Assembly (NCBI GenBank): GCA_963677605.2
Contig: CAXXDX010000006.1
Location: 868,001-932,000 of the forward strand
Direction of reading: 5' to 3'
Origin: JAGLOK01 sp963677605
Lineage (GTDB): Bacteria > Bacillota > Clostridia > Christensenellales > UMGS416
DNA: 64,000 nucleotides
The notes below the pieces were generated by a model that was not told the origin of the DNA, did no database searches, and saw nothing but the letters and a program-made list of their open reading frames with translations. Shown in pieces: positions 33,912 to 42,940 of this stretch. The translations under genes and the position numbers were made by a program. Position 1 is the first letter of the stretch; the number at the start of each line of letters is the position of its first letter.

Positions 33912-34727
33912 TTATTTCCTGTTATCGTTTTTCATATAGATAGATGGTCCAATAAAAGTATAAGAATGTCTTTTATTAACCAAACTTTCCGAATGTCCGA
34001 TAAAGAAAAGTCCTTTGTTCACTAGATAAGTATGAATCTTATTGACCAGTTGTTCCTGTACTTTGTTGTCGAAGTATATCATTACGTTGCGTAAAAAAAC
34101 TATATCAAACTTATTTTTAAAGTTGAAGTCGTTCATTAAATTAAAATATCTATAGCTTATTGTGTTTAGGATTTCCGGATTAAGCTGATAGCCATCTGCA
34201 ACTCTGGTAAAATACTTTGTAAGATAGTATTTAGGCATACCGTCGCACTCAGAAAATGTATACTTGCCTTTCATAGCTTTTTTAAGTACTTTGCTGCTGA
34301 TATCTGTGGCTAGCAACCTAATTTTATACTTGTCTCCAAGGCATTCTCGTAAAACCATAGCCATTGTTGCCGGCTCTTGGCCAGAAGAACTTGCAGCGCA
34401 CCACATCCTGATTTCTCTATTTTGTTTTATCCTTGGAATATCTTCTAGAATTTTATCTATATTGTTTTTAATATAGTCAAAATGAGCTTTCTCTCTGAAA
34501 AACTCTGTAGTATTTGTTGTGACAATGTTTATAAATTCTTGAATTTTCTCTTTATTGTTTTCATTTGAAACTATATCGTAATATTCATCATAATTTGTAA
34601 TTTTATTTAGACGCATCAATTTTTGAATCTTCATATGGAACATTTCTTTTTTGCCTTCCGATATGCTGATCCCAGTTTTTTTGAACACTAAATTACTGTA
34701 CGCCTTTAATTGGCTGTCCTTGATCAT
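33912..34727 (-). CDS. cheR: Chemotaxis protein methyltransferase CheR
   Basis: This S-adenosylmethionine-dependent enzyme methylates glutamates of chemoreceptors. It has an N-terminal helical domain (about 1-75) and a Rossmann-like catalytic domain. TTNTTEFFRE is the conserved N-terminal motif, MWCAASSSGQEPATMAMVL is the SAM-binding loop, and FDIVFLRNVMIYFDN and LFFIGHSESL complete the pattern. I use the ATG at 34727 because the frame opens with TTG four codons earlier, inside the ribosome binding sequence. It is the first gene of the che operon, behind candidate sigma-A and sigma-D promoter elements. Confidence 0.96.
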   Translation of the reverse strand: MIKDSQLKAYSNLVFKKTGISISEGKKEMFHMKIQKLMRLNKITNYDEYYDIVSNENNKEKIQEFINIVTTNTTEFFREKAHFDYIKNNIDKILEDIPRIKQNREIRMWCAASSSGQEPATMAMVLRECLGDKYKIRLLATDISSKVLKKAMKGKYTFSECDGMPKYYLTKYFTRVADGYQLNPEILNTISYRYFNLMNDFNFKNKFDIVFLRNVMIYFDNKVQEQLVNKIHTYLVNKGLFFIGHSESLVNKRHSYTFIGPSIYMKNDNRK

Positions 34728-34772
34728 TGTCCACCCCAACTCTATACCCTCATTGGTATTCTATATAACCCT

Positions 34773-34819
34773 ATTATACACCTTAAATACTATATCGAAA
34801 CAATTTACTGTATTCTTAA
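34773..34819 (-). promoter_or_regulatory. Candidate promoters of the cheR-cheB operon
   Basis: On the minus strand a sigma-D-like -10 TTCGATAT (34792-34799) follows a -35 TTAA (34816-34819) at 16 bases. A perfect sigma-A -10 TATAAT lies nearer the gene (34773-34778), with only a poor -35 upstream. Either or both could drive the operon. Confidence 0.4.
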
Positions 34820-34883
34820 CAAAAAATTGCACAAAAATACTGTAAATTCTAAAAATTACATTACAAAATATTACTTTATGTAA

Positions 34884-36011
34884 TTAAACCGGTGATTTAT
34901 TTACAATTTCCGTAATTCTTACACCGTAATTATCATCAATAACAACAACTTCACCTATGGCAAATAATACACCATTTACCATAATATCAACCATTTCTCC
35001 AGCCATTCGATTGAGAACAACAACAGAACCTGTGGACAAACTGAGTATCTCTTTTATTGTTTTCCTGCTGCTTCCAAGTTCAACTGTTACCTGAAGCGGC
35101 ACTTCCATTATAAGTCCCATGTTTTTATCATCTGCCGAACCCGAAGTTCCGGGAACAGCATCAAAAGATTGATACTGCATTGCTTTGACTCCAACAACAC
35201 TCTGCTCTTTGATTGGAGTCTGTGGTGTTGCCGGAGGAGCAGATGAAGGAGCAGCTGTTGGTGATACTGAAGGTGCAGCAGACGCAGTTTCAGCTGCAGC
35301 TGGCTGTGCCGGAGCTTCCTCCTCTTCGCCGCCTAAAATCTTGTTTAATATTTCTTTTCCGGATTCAAACGGAATAATTTGCATTATATTACTTTCAAGG
35401 AGATCTTCAATCTCCATTTTGAAGCTTACGCGGATAGTAACATCATTTTCGTTTACTAGTTCGGAAAAATCACTGTCTCCTATATCCAATGCTTTTACTC
35501 TTGGAGTAGAAATATTGATTGTCCTTCCCAAAACATCTGCAAGTGCAGTTGATGAAGATCCAACCATTTGATTCATTACTTCGCTTATAGCGCTGAAAGC
35601 AAGCTCATCCAGTTCATCATCTTCATTGATTTCTCCGTCGCCGCCCATAAGAAGGTTGGTCATTAAAAGAACATCTCTTTTTTTCAATATAAAAATGTTA
35701 TAACCGCTTATACCTTGTGTATATGATACTTCAACTCCTACATACGGAGTTTGGAATTCGGCGATATGATCTTCAATTGTTCCAATCGAAACTGTAGGTG
35801 TAGTAATATGAACTCTCTTATTTAGCAAAGTATATAATGTTGTGGCACATGTACCCATACATATATTGCTAACTTCACCTATAGCATCTTTTTCAGTTGT
35901 ATCTAGATGATAAGACTGGTCATCAGCAGGCGCTTGTTCTTGAGGCATTGCAGCATCACTGCTGGCGTTAGCTCCTTGCATCATCTTATTGATTTCTTCT
36001 TGAGTCATCAT
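34884..36011 (-). CDS. fliY: Flagellar motor switch phosphatase FliY
   Basis: FliY is a C-ring component that also dephosphorylates CheY-P. The N-terminus (MTQEEINKMM) resembles the FliM CheY-binding tail. The CheC-like domain contains both phosphatase motifs: EVSN in DAIGEVSNICMG and EVMN in SAISEVMNQMVG. An Ala/Pro/Ser-rich linker at about 240-275 leads to a FliN-like C-terminal domain (VTVELGSSRKTIKEILSL, GVLFAIGEVVVIDDNYGVRI). At 375 residues it matches Bacillus FliY. It starts one base after fliM and ends the operon; an A/T-rich hairpin with a T-run at 34855-34884 may terminate it. Confidence 0.97.
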   Translation of the reverse strand: MMTQEEINKMMQGANASSDAAMPQEQAPADDQSYHLDTTEKDAIGEVSNICMGTCATTLYTLLNKRVHITTPTVSIGTIEDHIAEFQTPYVGVEVSYTQGISGYNIFILKKRDVLLMTNLLMGGDGEINEDDELDELAFSAISEVMNQMVGSSSTALADVLGRTINISTPRVKALDIGDSDFSELVNENDVTIRVSFKMEIEDLLESNIMQIIPFESGKEILNKILGGEEEEAPAQPAAAETASAAPSVSPTAAPSSAPPATPQTPIKEQSVVGVKAMQYQSFDAVPGTSGSADDKNMGLIMEVPLQVTVELGSSRKTIKEILSLSTGSVVVLNRMAGEMVDIMVNGVLFAIGEVVVIDDNYGVRITEIVNKSPV

Positions 36012-36012
36012 A

Positions 36013-37014
36013 TCAGTCTTCTTCCCTTCTAATAATTTCAGTAACTTTTACTGCATACTTTGAGCCGTGTGTGCCAACTACTCCCTTAAGTTTGGGCATA
36101 TGCTCGATTTTAACGGTAATAGGTTCATCTACACCGTGGTCAATTCTAATTACATCTCCCACCTGCAGGCTTAAGATTTCCCTCACAGTAGCTCTTGTCT
36201 CATTAAAAACAGTATGAAGGTTCAGTTGAGTATCTGCAAGCTGGCTTTTCTTCAAGTCTGTTTTTATTCCGGTACTGACGCCATCTGTAAAATCGGAATA
36301 CCATTTTCTCATAGCCAGTTTTTTTGCTACAGGCTGCACTGCCAAGTGCGGTATACAGAGGTTTATTGTGTCCGATACCTCGCCGATATCAACATTCATT
36401 GTGATAATGGCTATAGGCTCATTGTTTTCCACTATTTGCGCAAACTGAGTACTTGTTTCAATTCTTTCAAGATGCGTGTTAAGCGGTATAACCTTCTCCC
36501 ATGCTTCATCCATAAGTTTAAGCATGTTCCTAACCATTCGTTCAAGAATCGAAAGCTCAATCTCGGTAAAAGCCTTATAACTGTCGTTATCCTGTCCGGT
36601 TCCTCCGAACAGTCTGCTGATTATTTCATAAGATATAATCGGCGACACTTCATACAAGACATTTCCCTGCAATGGTGCCATATTAGCTATTGCAAGAATT
36701 GCCGGAGACGGTATTGAATTATTAAACTCCGAAAACGACTGTTCTTCTATTGATGCGACTTCTACTTCGCATAATACCCTGAGCTTACCGGAAAGAAAAG
36801 TTGACAATCTACGAGAATAATTTTCAAATATAAGCTGAAGCGTCCTAATCTGTTCTTTAGGAAACTTGTTTGCTGTTCTGAAATTATACGGCCGTACATT
36901 TAAGTCATCTTTTCCGGCGGAATCGCCTTCGTCCTCACTCGGAAAGCTATCATCTCCGCTGGATATAGCCAGCAATAATTCGTCTATTTCTTTTTGTGAA
37001 AGAACTCCGGTCAA
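36013..37014 (-). CDS. fliM: Flagellar motor switch protein FliM
   Basis: This C-ring protein binds CheY-P and FliG to set rotation direction. The N-terminal CheY-binding tail is MTGVLSQKEIDELLLAISSG, followed by a CheC-like middle domain (NYSRRLSTFLSGKLRVLCEVEVASIEEQSF) and a FliN-like C-terminal domain with LQVGDVIRIDHGVDEPITV. At 333 residues it has normal length. The initiation codon is TTG, with GGGG seven bases upstream, and the tail sequence leaves no alternative. It lies 26 bases after fliL. Confidence 0.97.
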   Translation of the reverse strand: MTGVLSQKEIDELLLAISSGDDSFPSEDEGDSAGKDDLNVRPYNFRTANKFPKEQIRTLQLIFENYSRRLSTFLSGKLRVLCEVEVASIEEQSFSEFNNSIPSPAILAIANMAPLQGNVLYEVSPIISYEIISRLFGGTGQDNDSYKAFTEIELSILERMVRNMLKLMDEAWEKVIPLNTHLERIETSTQFAQIVENNEPIAIITMNVDIGEVSDTINLCIPHLAVQPVAKKLAMRKWYSDFTDGVSTGIKTDLKKSQLADTQLNLHTVFNETRATVREILSLQVGDVIRIDHGVDEPITVKIEHMPKLKGVVGTHGSKYAVKVTEIIRREED

Positions 37015-37040
37015 TTTCTGTCCCCACTACTATCCAATTT

Positions 37041-37436
37041 TTATTGTATTACATAATCATTAAAATACACATCAACAACATAGTCAATGCCCATTTCAGA
37101 TTTTATTTTATCAACTATCTCTTTGCGCAATATATCCTGTATACCCGTACTGCGCAATTCTTCTTCATTTTTTTCGCGCAAAGTAAACACTATAATGTCT
37201 CTTATAACGTGATTATATTCAGTTAAATATTCTTCCTTTTCCTCTGCATTCAGCTCAAGAACAATAGTTGATTTCAAAAGATATTTGCTGTCTTTGATGT
37301 TGGTTACAAAAAAGTCTCCCGGCACATAAAACACTCTTACAGGCTCAGGTTCTCTGTTTGCAAAAAACAAAAAGTATGATGCAACGCCTGCACCTACCAA
37401 TACTACAGCAGCAATAATTATTATTATCTTTTTCAT
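37041..37436 (-). CDS. fliL: Flagellar basal body-associated protein FliL
   Basis: This is a single-pass inner-membrane protein at the stator-rotor interface. The N-terminal TM helix is IIIIIAAVVLVGAGVASYFLFF, followed by an extracytoplasmic domain of about 100 residues (FFVTNIKDSKYLLKSTIVLELN, LRSTGIQDILRKEIVDKIK). At 131 residues it is normal to slightly short. It directly abuts motB (its start codon follows the motB stop), as expected for a stator accessory. Confidence 0.95.
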   Translation of the reverse strand: MKKIIIIIAAVVLVGAGVASYFLFFANREPEPVRVFYVPGDFFVTNIKDSKYLLKSTIVLELNAEEKEEYLTEYNHVIRDIIVFTLREKNEEELRSTGIQDILRKEIVDKIKSEMGIDYVVDVYFNDYVIQ

Positions 37437-38276
37437 TTACTCTTCTTCTCCTAAATTTATATAGTCAGATGCGTAAATACTTTCTATTAAGAAGTCAACA
37501 CGCCTGTTTTGCGCCCTTCCTTCTTCTGTTTCATTTGTGGCTACAGGATGCCATTCGCCATACCCGCTGGCCGAGAATTTTTCACTGTCAATATCCGTTA
37601 TATTAAGAAAATATCTTAGCACATTAGTAGCTCTTTTTACAGAAAGATCCCAGTTGTCCTTAAATTCTGCATTATTTATCTTCCTGTCATCGGTATGCCC
37701 TTCGATTCTTATCATTTTAATAATTTCCTGATATTCTGTGAAAATCTCCGACACACTGTTTAGAAGTTCCATTGATTCAGGCTTTAGGTATGCTTGTCCT
37801 GACGAAAACAACGTAGAATCCGTTATATGCAGAATAATAAAGTCATCTTTCATCTGTACATTTAATTTCGTCTGCAGATTGTTTTCATTTATATGGCTTG
37901 ATATTTTACCAAAAAGTTCATTAAAAAGTTCTTTTGCTTCTTCAATATTTGCATCCAGTTCATTGTCAGCTGTAGATGTCGATTCGTTAGGCTTATCTTC
38001 AACCCTATCCAGCTGATCCTCTGAAGTTTCTACTGCAACTTCTCTGTCCTCTTCTCTTGTAGAAGGTTCTACAACACTCGGATCAAGTGCTTGAATCGCA
38101 ACAAACGGAGTACCCGACATAGAGCTTACCAGCCTGTTCCATTTGACAGCATCCACAGAAGAAAAAGCATACAGCAAAACAAACAAAACCAAAACCAGCG
38201 TTATCATGTCTCCGTATGTGGCAAGCCATGGTGCTACACCCTCTTCGACTTTCTTTTCTACAGGAGCTCTTGCCAT
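37437..38276 (-). CDS. motB: Flagellar motor stator protein MotB
   Basis: This stator subunit anchors the motor to peptidoglycan. The plug/TM segment WLATYGDMITLVLVLFVLLYAF contains the conserved proton- or sodium-binding Asp. The C-terminal OmpA-like peptidoglycan-binding domain is at about 155-265, with IRIEGHTDDRKI and NWDLSVKRATNVLRYF. An acidic linker of about 60 residues separates the two. At 279 residues it has normal length. It follows motA by 8 bases. Confidence 0.97.
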   Translation of the reverse strand: MARAPVEKKVEEGVAPWLATYGDMITLVLVLFVLLYAFSSVDAVKWNRLVSSMSGTPFVAIQALDPSVVEPSTREEDREVAVETSEDQLDRVEDKPNESTSTADNELDANIEEAKELFNELFGKISSHINENNLQTKLNVQMKDDFIILHITDSTLFSSGQAYLKPESMELLNSVSEIFTEYQEIIKMIRIEGHTDDRKINNAEFKDNWDLSVKRATNVLRYFLNITDIDSEKFSASGYGEWHPVATNETEEGRAQNRRVDFLIESIYASDYINLGEEE

Positions 38277-38284
38277 AACTTAAT

Positions 38285-39094
38285 TTATGCCCTCTCTCTT
38301 TCAGCGCCTTCAGCGCCTTCTTCTTCGTTATTTGCAGCAGGTAAAGCCAAATCTCTTTTTGAGATAAACGAATTCAGTTTGTCTTTAATTATTCTGGAGT
38401 TTTCTCCATCCTGAATAGACAACAGTCCTTCAAGCAGAAGCTCCATCTGCATTACTTCCATTTCAGTATTGTTTTCAAGTTTAGTTGCAATAGGTGTAAA
38501 AATCAAGTTCGCAAGAAACGCTCCGTAAAATGTTGTAACCAATGCAACTGACATTGCAGGGCCCAAAGCGTCCGGATCGTTAAGCGCCAATAACATCTGA
38601 ATAAGTCCAATCAATGTACCAATCAATCCAAAAGCAGGAGCATATGTTGCCATACTCTTCATAACCTGTTGTCCCAAAGAATGCCTTTTTTGAAGAAAAT
38701 GAATTTCTGCATCCATTATATCTTTAAGCAGATCCGTATCAACACCGTCAACTATAAGCATGATTCCTTTTTTTAGGAAATCATTTTCTATATCTTCAAC
38801 CGCATCATCTAATGCGAGCAAACCCTCTCTTCTTGCAACGTTTGCAATTTCAATAATCATGTCAATATCTTTTCTTAAGTTTATCTCCGACTTCTTCGTG
38901 ATATTCATGATTATGTTGGGAATAGATTTAAGTGTTTTCATATCATATGAAACTATTGTAGCTGCAAGCGTTCCGCCGAAAACAATAAATATTGCTCCGC
39001 CGTTAACAAAGGCCGATAAAGGGCCTCCCATTACAATGGAAACTACAATACATACTATTCCAACTACTAACCCAATTATTGATGTTAATTCCAA
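38285..39094 (-). CDS. motA: Flagellar motor stator protein MotA
   Basis: This four-TM stator subunit conducts ions and applies torque to FliG. Typical segments are LVVGIVCIVVSIVMGGPLSAFV at the N-terminus, ARREGLLALDDAVED in the cytoplasmic loop, and the paired helices ATYAPAFGLIGTLIGLIQML and GPAMSVALVTTFYGAFLANLIFTPIA. At 269 residues it fits. The start codon is TTG with GAGGTGA well spaced. Translation begins 32 bases after flbD. Ion choice (H+ or Na+) cannot be decided by eye. Confidence 0.97.
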   Translation of the reverse strand: MELTSIIGLVVGIVCIVVSIVMGGPLSAFVNGGAIFIVFGGTLAATIVSYDMKTLKSIPNIIMNITKKSEINLRKDIDMIIEIANVARREGLLALDDAVEDIENDFLKKGIMLIVDGVDTDLLKDIMDAEIHFLQKRHSLGQQVMKSMATYAPAFGLIGTLIGLIQMLLALNDPDALGPAMSVALVTTFYGAFLANLIFTPIATKLENNTEMEVMQMELLLEGLLSIQDGENSRIIKDKLNSFISKRDLALPAANNEEEGAEGAERERA

Positions 39095-39126
39095 ACGTCA
39101 TCACCTCAGTAAAATATTTATGTTTT

Positions 39127-39321
39127 TCATCCATGAACTCCATGGATTTTCTTTTTAAACTCTAAAGTAAGGGCTACAATCTCTGCTGCCGATTCGGCTA
39201 CAACAAGCTTTCTTCCCGAAAGCATTGTAAGTACTGTATCGGGAGTCTCTTCCATCTGTTCTATCAGCTCACAGTTAACGTAAAAAGCTTCATCCTTCAT
39301 TAGGTGTGTTACTTTTATCAT
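39127..39321 (-). CDS. flbD: Flagellar protein FlbD
   Basis: This short cytoplasmic protein of 64 residues is conserved next to flgE and motA in Bacillota. I use the ATG at 39321, which has AGGAGGG and begins MIKVTHLMKDEAFYVN, the usual FlbD start; the 16-codon upstream extension is not conserved. The pattern VNCELIEQMEETPDTVLTM and GRKLVVAESAAEIV is typical. Its exact function in motility is unclear (a swarming role has been proposed). Confidence 0.9.
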   Translation of the reverse strand: MIKVTHLMKDEAFYVNCELIEQMEETPDTVLTMLSGRKLVVAESAAEIVALTLEFKKKIHGVHG

Positions 39322-39382
39322 CAGTGCCCTCCTATTAATTTTATGCGGGAAGATATTATCCCCCCGCATATTATACTATATT

Positions 39383-40225
39383 CTATCTCTTAAGGTTAAC
39401 AAGTTCTTCAAGCATAGCATCCGAAGTCGAAATAATTCTCGAATTAGCCTGGAATCCCCTTTGTGTAACAATCATGTCGGTAAACTCATTAGCCAGATCA
39501 ACATTTGTCATTTCCAGTGTGCCTGGATTAAGAGTTCCGACGCCACCGCTTCCAGGGATATTATACTCGGCATCACCTGAGTTAATCGTGTTGCGATAAG
39601 TATTAGATCCTGTCTTTTCCAAAGCGCTTTGGTTTGCAAATCCCGCAAGAATTATCTGTCCTAAAACAGCTTCAGCATTGGTTGCTTTATCAAGACCAAC
39701 TATAGCTCCGTTGCTGCTTATTGTAACATCATAGTAGTTCGGATCAATATATATATTCTCCATAACAGGAGCGGCAGGGGGCGGAGGATCTAAGTTTCCG
39801 TCGGTATCAACATGATACCCCTGAACAAAATCTCCGGCGCCTGTAACAAGGTTATTGTCCTTGTCAGTATATAAGTTTCCTGCACGTGTGTAATACAGCG
39901 CACCACCATTTGATACTGTAAAGAATCCGTCACCTTCAATAGAAAGGTCAAGATCAGCTCCTGTGTACTGCGCAGCACTTTTTGTATGCAATACATCAAC
40001 TGTGGCAAGAGACATTCCCAATCCAACTTGCATGGGGTTTCTTCCGCCGCTGTCCACATCAGGTCCTGATGCAGGTGTTAGTGTCTGTGAATAAATGTCC
40101 TGAAAAATTACTCGGCTTGCTTTAAATCCTACTGTATTTACATTTGCGATGTTATTACCTATAACATCCATCCTTGTTTGATGATTTCTAAGACCGGTAA
40201 CACCGGAATACAATGAACGCATCAT
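39383..40225 (-). CDS. flgE: Flagellar hook protein FlgE (short form)
   Basis: This extracellular hook subunit is 280 residues long. The N-terminal rod/hook signature is GLRNHQTRMDVIGNNIANVNTVGFKASRV, and the C-terminal conserved segment is DLANEFTDMIVTQRGFQANSRI. A central domain with GDGFFTVSNGGALYYTRAG is standard. Position between flgD and flbD marks it as the hook protein rather than a rod protein; the short length is like Bacillus subtilis FlgE (about 264). A proline-rich loop (DPPPPAAPV) near residue 147 is slightly unusual. Confidence 0.93.
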   Translation of the reverse strand: MMRSLYSGVTGLRNHQTRMDVIGNNIANVNTVGFKASRVIFQDIYSQTLTPASGPDVDSGGRNPMQVGLGMSLATVDVLHTKSAAQYTGADLDLSIEGDGFFTVSNGGALYYTRAGNLYTDKDNNLVTGAGDFVQGYHVDTDGNLDPPPPAAPVMENIYIDPNYYDVTISSNGAIVGLDKATNAEAVLGQIILAGFANQSALEKTGSNTYRNTINSGDAEYNIPGSGGVGTLNPGTLEMTNVDLANEFTDMIVTQRGFQANSRIISTSDAMLEELVNLKR

Positions 40226-40241
40226 AGTACGTTACCTCCAA

Positions 40242-40871
40242 TTAATTAGTTTCCGTCTCACCTTGTGAAACTTCAGTAATATCTGACAGCGCAATTTTTT
40301 CACCGTTGACATAAGCATAAATAACTCCGTCAACCATTCCAATTTTGTCAACTAATCCTGAAATTGTTGTTTCAGTACCGTCATCACCCATAATGAGCGC
40401 TGTAATGGTTTTGCCTATTAGGTTTGAACTTTGAAGCAGACTGTCGTCGCTTCCTGTATCTTCACCCATAACGCCAACCACATCAGATGTTGAGTATTTT
40501 TTATCTCCTACAAGGAGATAGTCAATTCCGTCTTGCTTGATTACGCCATCAACTTTGCCAAAGATAACTCCAGTTTCATTTCCGGCTGTTGCATCTTCGA
40601 TATAAACGTATTTGCCAACCATATCGACTGCATTGTTTGCCGTCATAGTAGAGTTTAAGTTTTGCAGCTGCTCAAGCACTGAAAACTGTGCAAGCTGTGC
40701 AATAAACTCTGTATCGCTTGACGGCTCAAGCGGATTTTGATTTGTAAGCTGCGCAACAAGTATGGATAAAAATGCGTTTTTGTCCAATGCATTTGATGAC
40801 TGGCTGTTTAAATCCTCCAGTGTTCTCAATCCAGATGTCGAGCTTACAGATGATGTATTGTTAATTTCCAT
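40242..40871 (-). CDS. flgD: Flagellar hook assembly protein FlgD
   Basis: This hook-cap scaffolding protein has 209 residues. The N-terminal conserved region DKNAFLSILVAQLTNQNPLEPSSDTEFIAQLAQFS is diagnostic. The C-terminal part is shorter than in enterobacteria and ends with an acidic-rich beta segment. It is required for FlgE polymerisation and is exported by the flagellar secretion apparatus. It lies 13 bases after fliK and 16 before flgE. Confidence 0.95.
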   Translation of the reverse strand: MEINNTSSVSSTSGLRTLEDLNSQSSNALDKNAFLSILVAQLTNQNPLEPSSDTEFIAQLAQFSVLEQLQNLNSTMTANNAVDMVGKYVYIEDATAGNETGVIFGKVDGVIKQDGIDYLLVGDKKYSTSDVVGVMGEDTGSDDSLLQSSNLIGKTITALIMGDDGTETTISGLVDKIGMVDGVIYAYVNGEKIALSDITEVSQGETETN

Positions 40872-40884
40872 TTTAACTTACCTT

Positions 40885-42177
40885 TCACGCGCTGAATTCT
40901 ACGGAGCTGTTTTTAAGCGTAAGATCCGTATAGTCCAGCATAGCTTCATAAGTTGCACTGTCTATCGGCTCCATTTCACCGGAGTAAAAAGACCTTGAAC
41001 TTTTGAATGAGTGACCACTCATATTGCTGTGCTGTTGAAACTGTCCTTCAAAGCTTGAAAAATCCGGGCTGTCGTATACAACTTCAATGTTTGTCATATT
41101 AACGCCTTTTTGTTTGAGCTGCTCGCTAAGTTCAGGAAGCTGATCGGTTATAAGGCCTTTTACATACTGGTCTGCAGCTTTTATCTGCGCCCTTATCCCG
41201 TCTTCTTCTATAATAAGCTTTACACTCAATTTCCCTAAAAAGTCCGGTTTTAGCGTAACATCAAATTCTTTTTTCCCTTCAATCTGACTCGCTGTAATCT
41301 TTTCAGCTATGTTTGCAACGTTGTCATCCATTGCTTTATTAACTTGTTCAGTTTCACCTGCTAAAGTTTCTTTTGAAACATTTTCAATCTTGTTCGGATT
41401 TTCAGCAGCGTTTCCAACACCAAATACCTGAGTTTTGCCATTTAGGTTTTCAGCATTTGTTTTTTTGTCCTGATTATCCAAACTGTTCTCTTTGCCCATT
41501 TGTTTAATCTGATTGTTTTGTGTTTTGTTTGAATTGCTTACAGCAAGCTTAAGCATAATCTTAATCTTGTCTGAAGTGTCATCACCCTCATTAGACAAAT
41601 CGGCTTTGTCCACTCCCATATTGTTCGTATTCTCGAAGGAGCATTGATACTTTTCAACCACTTCCTGAATCATAGGGCCGATTTCGGCTTTCAATGTTTC
41701 ATTCTGGTTTATATTAGGCATCCTTGCAATCAACTGTGAAAGTCCTTGGTTTACATCTTCATTCAGCTCACCCATACTTATGTATTGAGAGATGCTTTCA
41801 GAAAGTTTATCCAATGAACCTTCTTCCATGTCGTAGTCCAGCAAACCGAATCCTTCGAGAATGCCAACAATACCATCCACAAGTTCCTGTAGATTGGAAT
41901 CGCCGCACATGCTGTCCTCATTTTCCTCTTCGCTGCCAACACCAGCTATCTTTGCTTTTAAGTTAACAACATCTCCGTTTTCGTTTTTTGTTAACATATG
42001 AAGCATCAACATATCTTTGATATTTTTCGAATCCGCATTTCCGGCTTCAGGATTATCCTGTGCCTTCAAAAGCAAACGGAATTTATCTGAAGAAGCGTTG
42101 TTTGCCGCATCCTGTACAGCGCTTTCTATGTTTTCCATAGAGTTCATATTTGTGATTATCATGTTCAGAGCATTCAC
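40885..42177 (-). CDS. fliK: Flagellar hook-length control protein FliK
   Basis: This secreted molecular ruler has 430 residues. The first 300 residues are low-complexity, Asn/Glu/Lys-rich and poorly conserved, as usual. The C-terminal FliK domain is clear: KEFDVTLKPDFLGKLSVKLI followed by GIRAQIKAADQYVKGLITDQL and LKQKGVNMTNIEVV. The start codon is GTG with GGAGGTG at good spacing. It lies between motE and flgD, the standard position in clostridial fla operons. Confidence 0.9.
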   Translation of the reverse strand: MNALNMIITNMNSMENIESAVQDAANNASSDKFRLLLKAQDNPEAGNADSKNIKDMLMLHMLTKNENGDVVNLKAKIAGVGSEEENEDSMCGDSNLQELVDGIVGILEGFGLLDYDMEEGSLDKLSESISQYISMGELNEDVNQGLSQLIARMPNINQNETLKAEIGPMIQEVVEKYQCSFENTNNMGVDKADLSNEGDDTSDKIKIMLKLAVSNSNKTQNNQIKQMGKENSLDNQDKKTNAENLNGKTQVFGVGNAAENPNKIENVSKETLAGETEQVNKAMDDNVANIAEKITASQIEGKKEFDVTLKPDFLGKLSVKLIIEEDGIRAQIKAADQYVKGLITDQLPELSEQLKQKGVNMTNIEVVYDSPDFSSFEGQFQQHSNMSGHSFKSSRSFYSGEMEPIDSATYEAMLDYTDLTLKNSSVEFSA

Positions 42178-42236
42178 TATTTCACCTCCTTTCCTTTATT
42201 ATTTATAAAACATATTAATTTTTAATATGGATTTAC

Positions 42237-42932
42237 CTATTCTTCTGTAGTTTCCTCCGGAACTTCTTCCTTTAATATAAGGTCCAGAGTCTCACCTGTT
42301 ATGTCAGTATTCATATAATTAACAATCTCAGCTGCCTTTTCGCTTTCCATCGCAGTTAAAAGCCTTATCCTTGCATCATCATCAGTCATCTTGTCAATCG
42401 CTTCTGCCGCAATTTCAGGGTTCGTAAGCTCAAAGATCTCAACAGTCGTGTCCAGGTCATATGTCTGTTCATCTATCTGAGCCTGAAGGTCGTCCAGTTC
42501 CTGCTGTTTCTTTTCCAACTGAGCCTGTTTTGTATTAAGATCGTTTTCTATTATCTCAAGCTCATCGGAGCGCTTGTTGTTTTCAAATATCTTCGCGTTC
42601 AGGTCTTCTTCAAGCCCTGCCACTTCCGCTTTTTTCGCATCAAGCTCGTCTAGCTCTGCCTGTGTCGGCTTCTCAAGCTCAAGCAAATCCGAAAGTATCG
42701 TTTTGCTTTCAAATAAATCAAAGTACAAAACTGCTCCTACACCTATTATGAGCAATAACAAAAAAACGCTGAAAAACGCACCGAAAGATTTTCTTTTTTT
42801 AGCCTTTTTCTTTCTTTTAACGGTTTTCTTTGGTGAACCTGCCGGCTTTGGCATTTTTTTAGCTTTAGATGCTTTTACGGCCTCCGGCTTTTCTTTTGTA
42901 TTTTTAGCCTCTGCTTTATTATTTTCCTGCAT
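42237..42932 (-). CDS. MotE-family flagellar protein (MgtE-N-like)
   Basis: This 231-residue single-pass membrane protein has a very basic cytoplasmic N-terminus (KKMPKPAGSPKKTVKRKKKA), a TM helix at about 50-70 (FGAFFSVFLLLLIIGVGAVLYF), a coiled coil at about 90-160 and a C-terminal MgtE-N-like helical domain (LTNPEIAAEAIDKMTDDDARIRLLTAM). This architecture between fliJ and fliK matches MotE, a FliG-related chaperone for motility proteins described in alphaproteobacteria, and the generic flagellar protein of Bacillota at this position (YlxF). Its precise role in Clostridia is not settled. Confidence 0.82.
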   Translation of the reverse strand: MQENNKAEAKNTKEKPEAVKASKAKKMPKPAGSPKKTVKRKKKAKKRKSFGAFFSVFLLLLIIGVGAVLYFDLFESKTILSDLLELEKPTQAELDELDAKKAEVAGLEEDLNAKIFENNKRSDELEIIENDLNTKQAQLEKKQQELDDLQAQIDEQTYDLDTTVEIFELTNPEIAAEAIDKMTDDDARIRLLTAMESEKAAEIVNYMNTDITGETLDLILKEEVPEETTEE

Positions 42933-42940
42933 TTTCCCTC

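Noticed and set aside
39322..39369. N-terminal extension of flbD
   Set aside because: The extra 16 residues are not FlbD-like, and the AGGAGGG site fits only the ATG at 39321.
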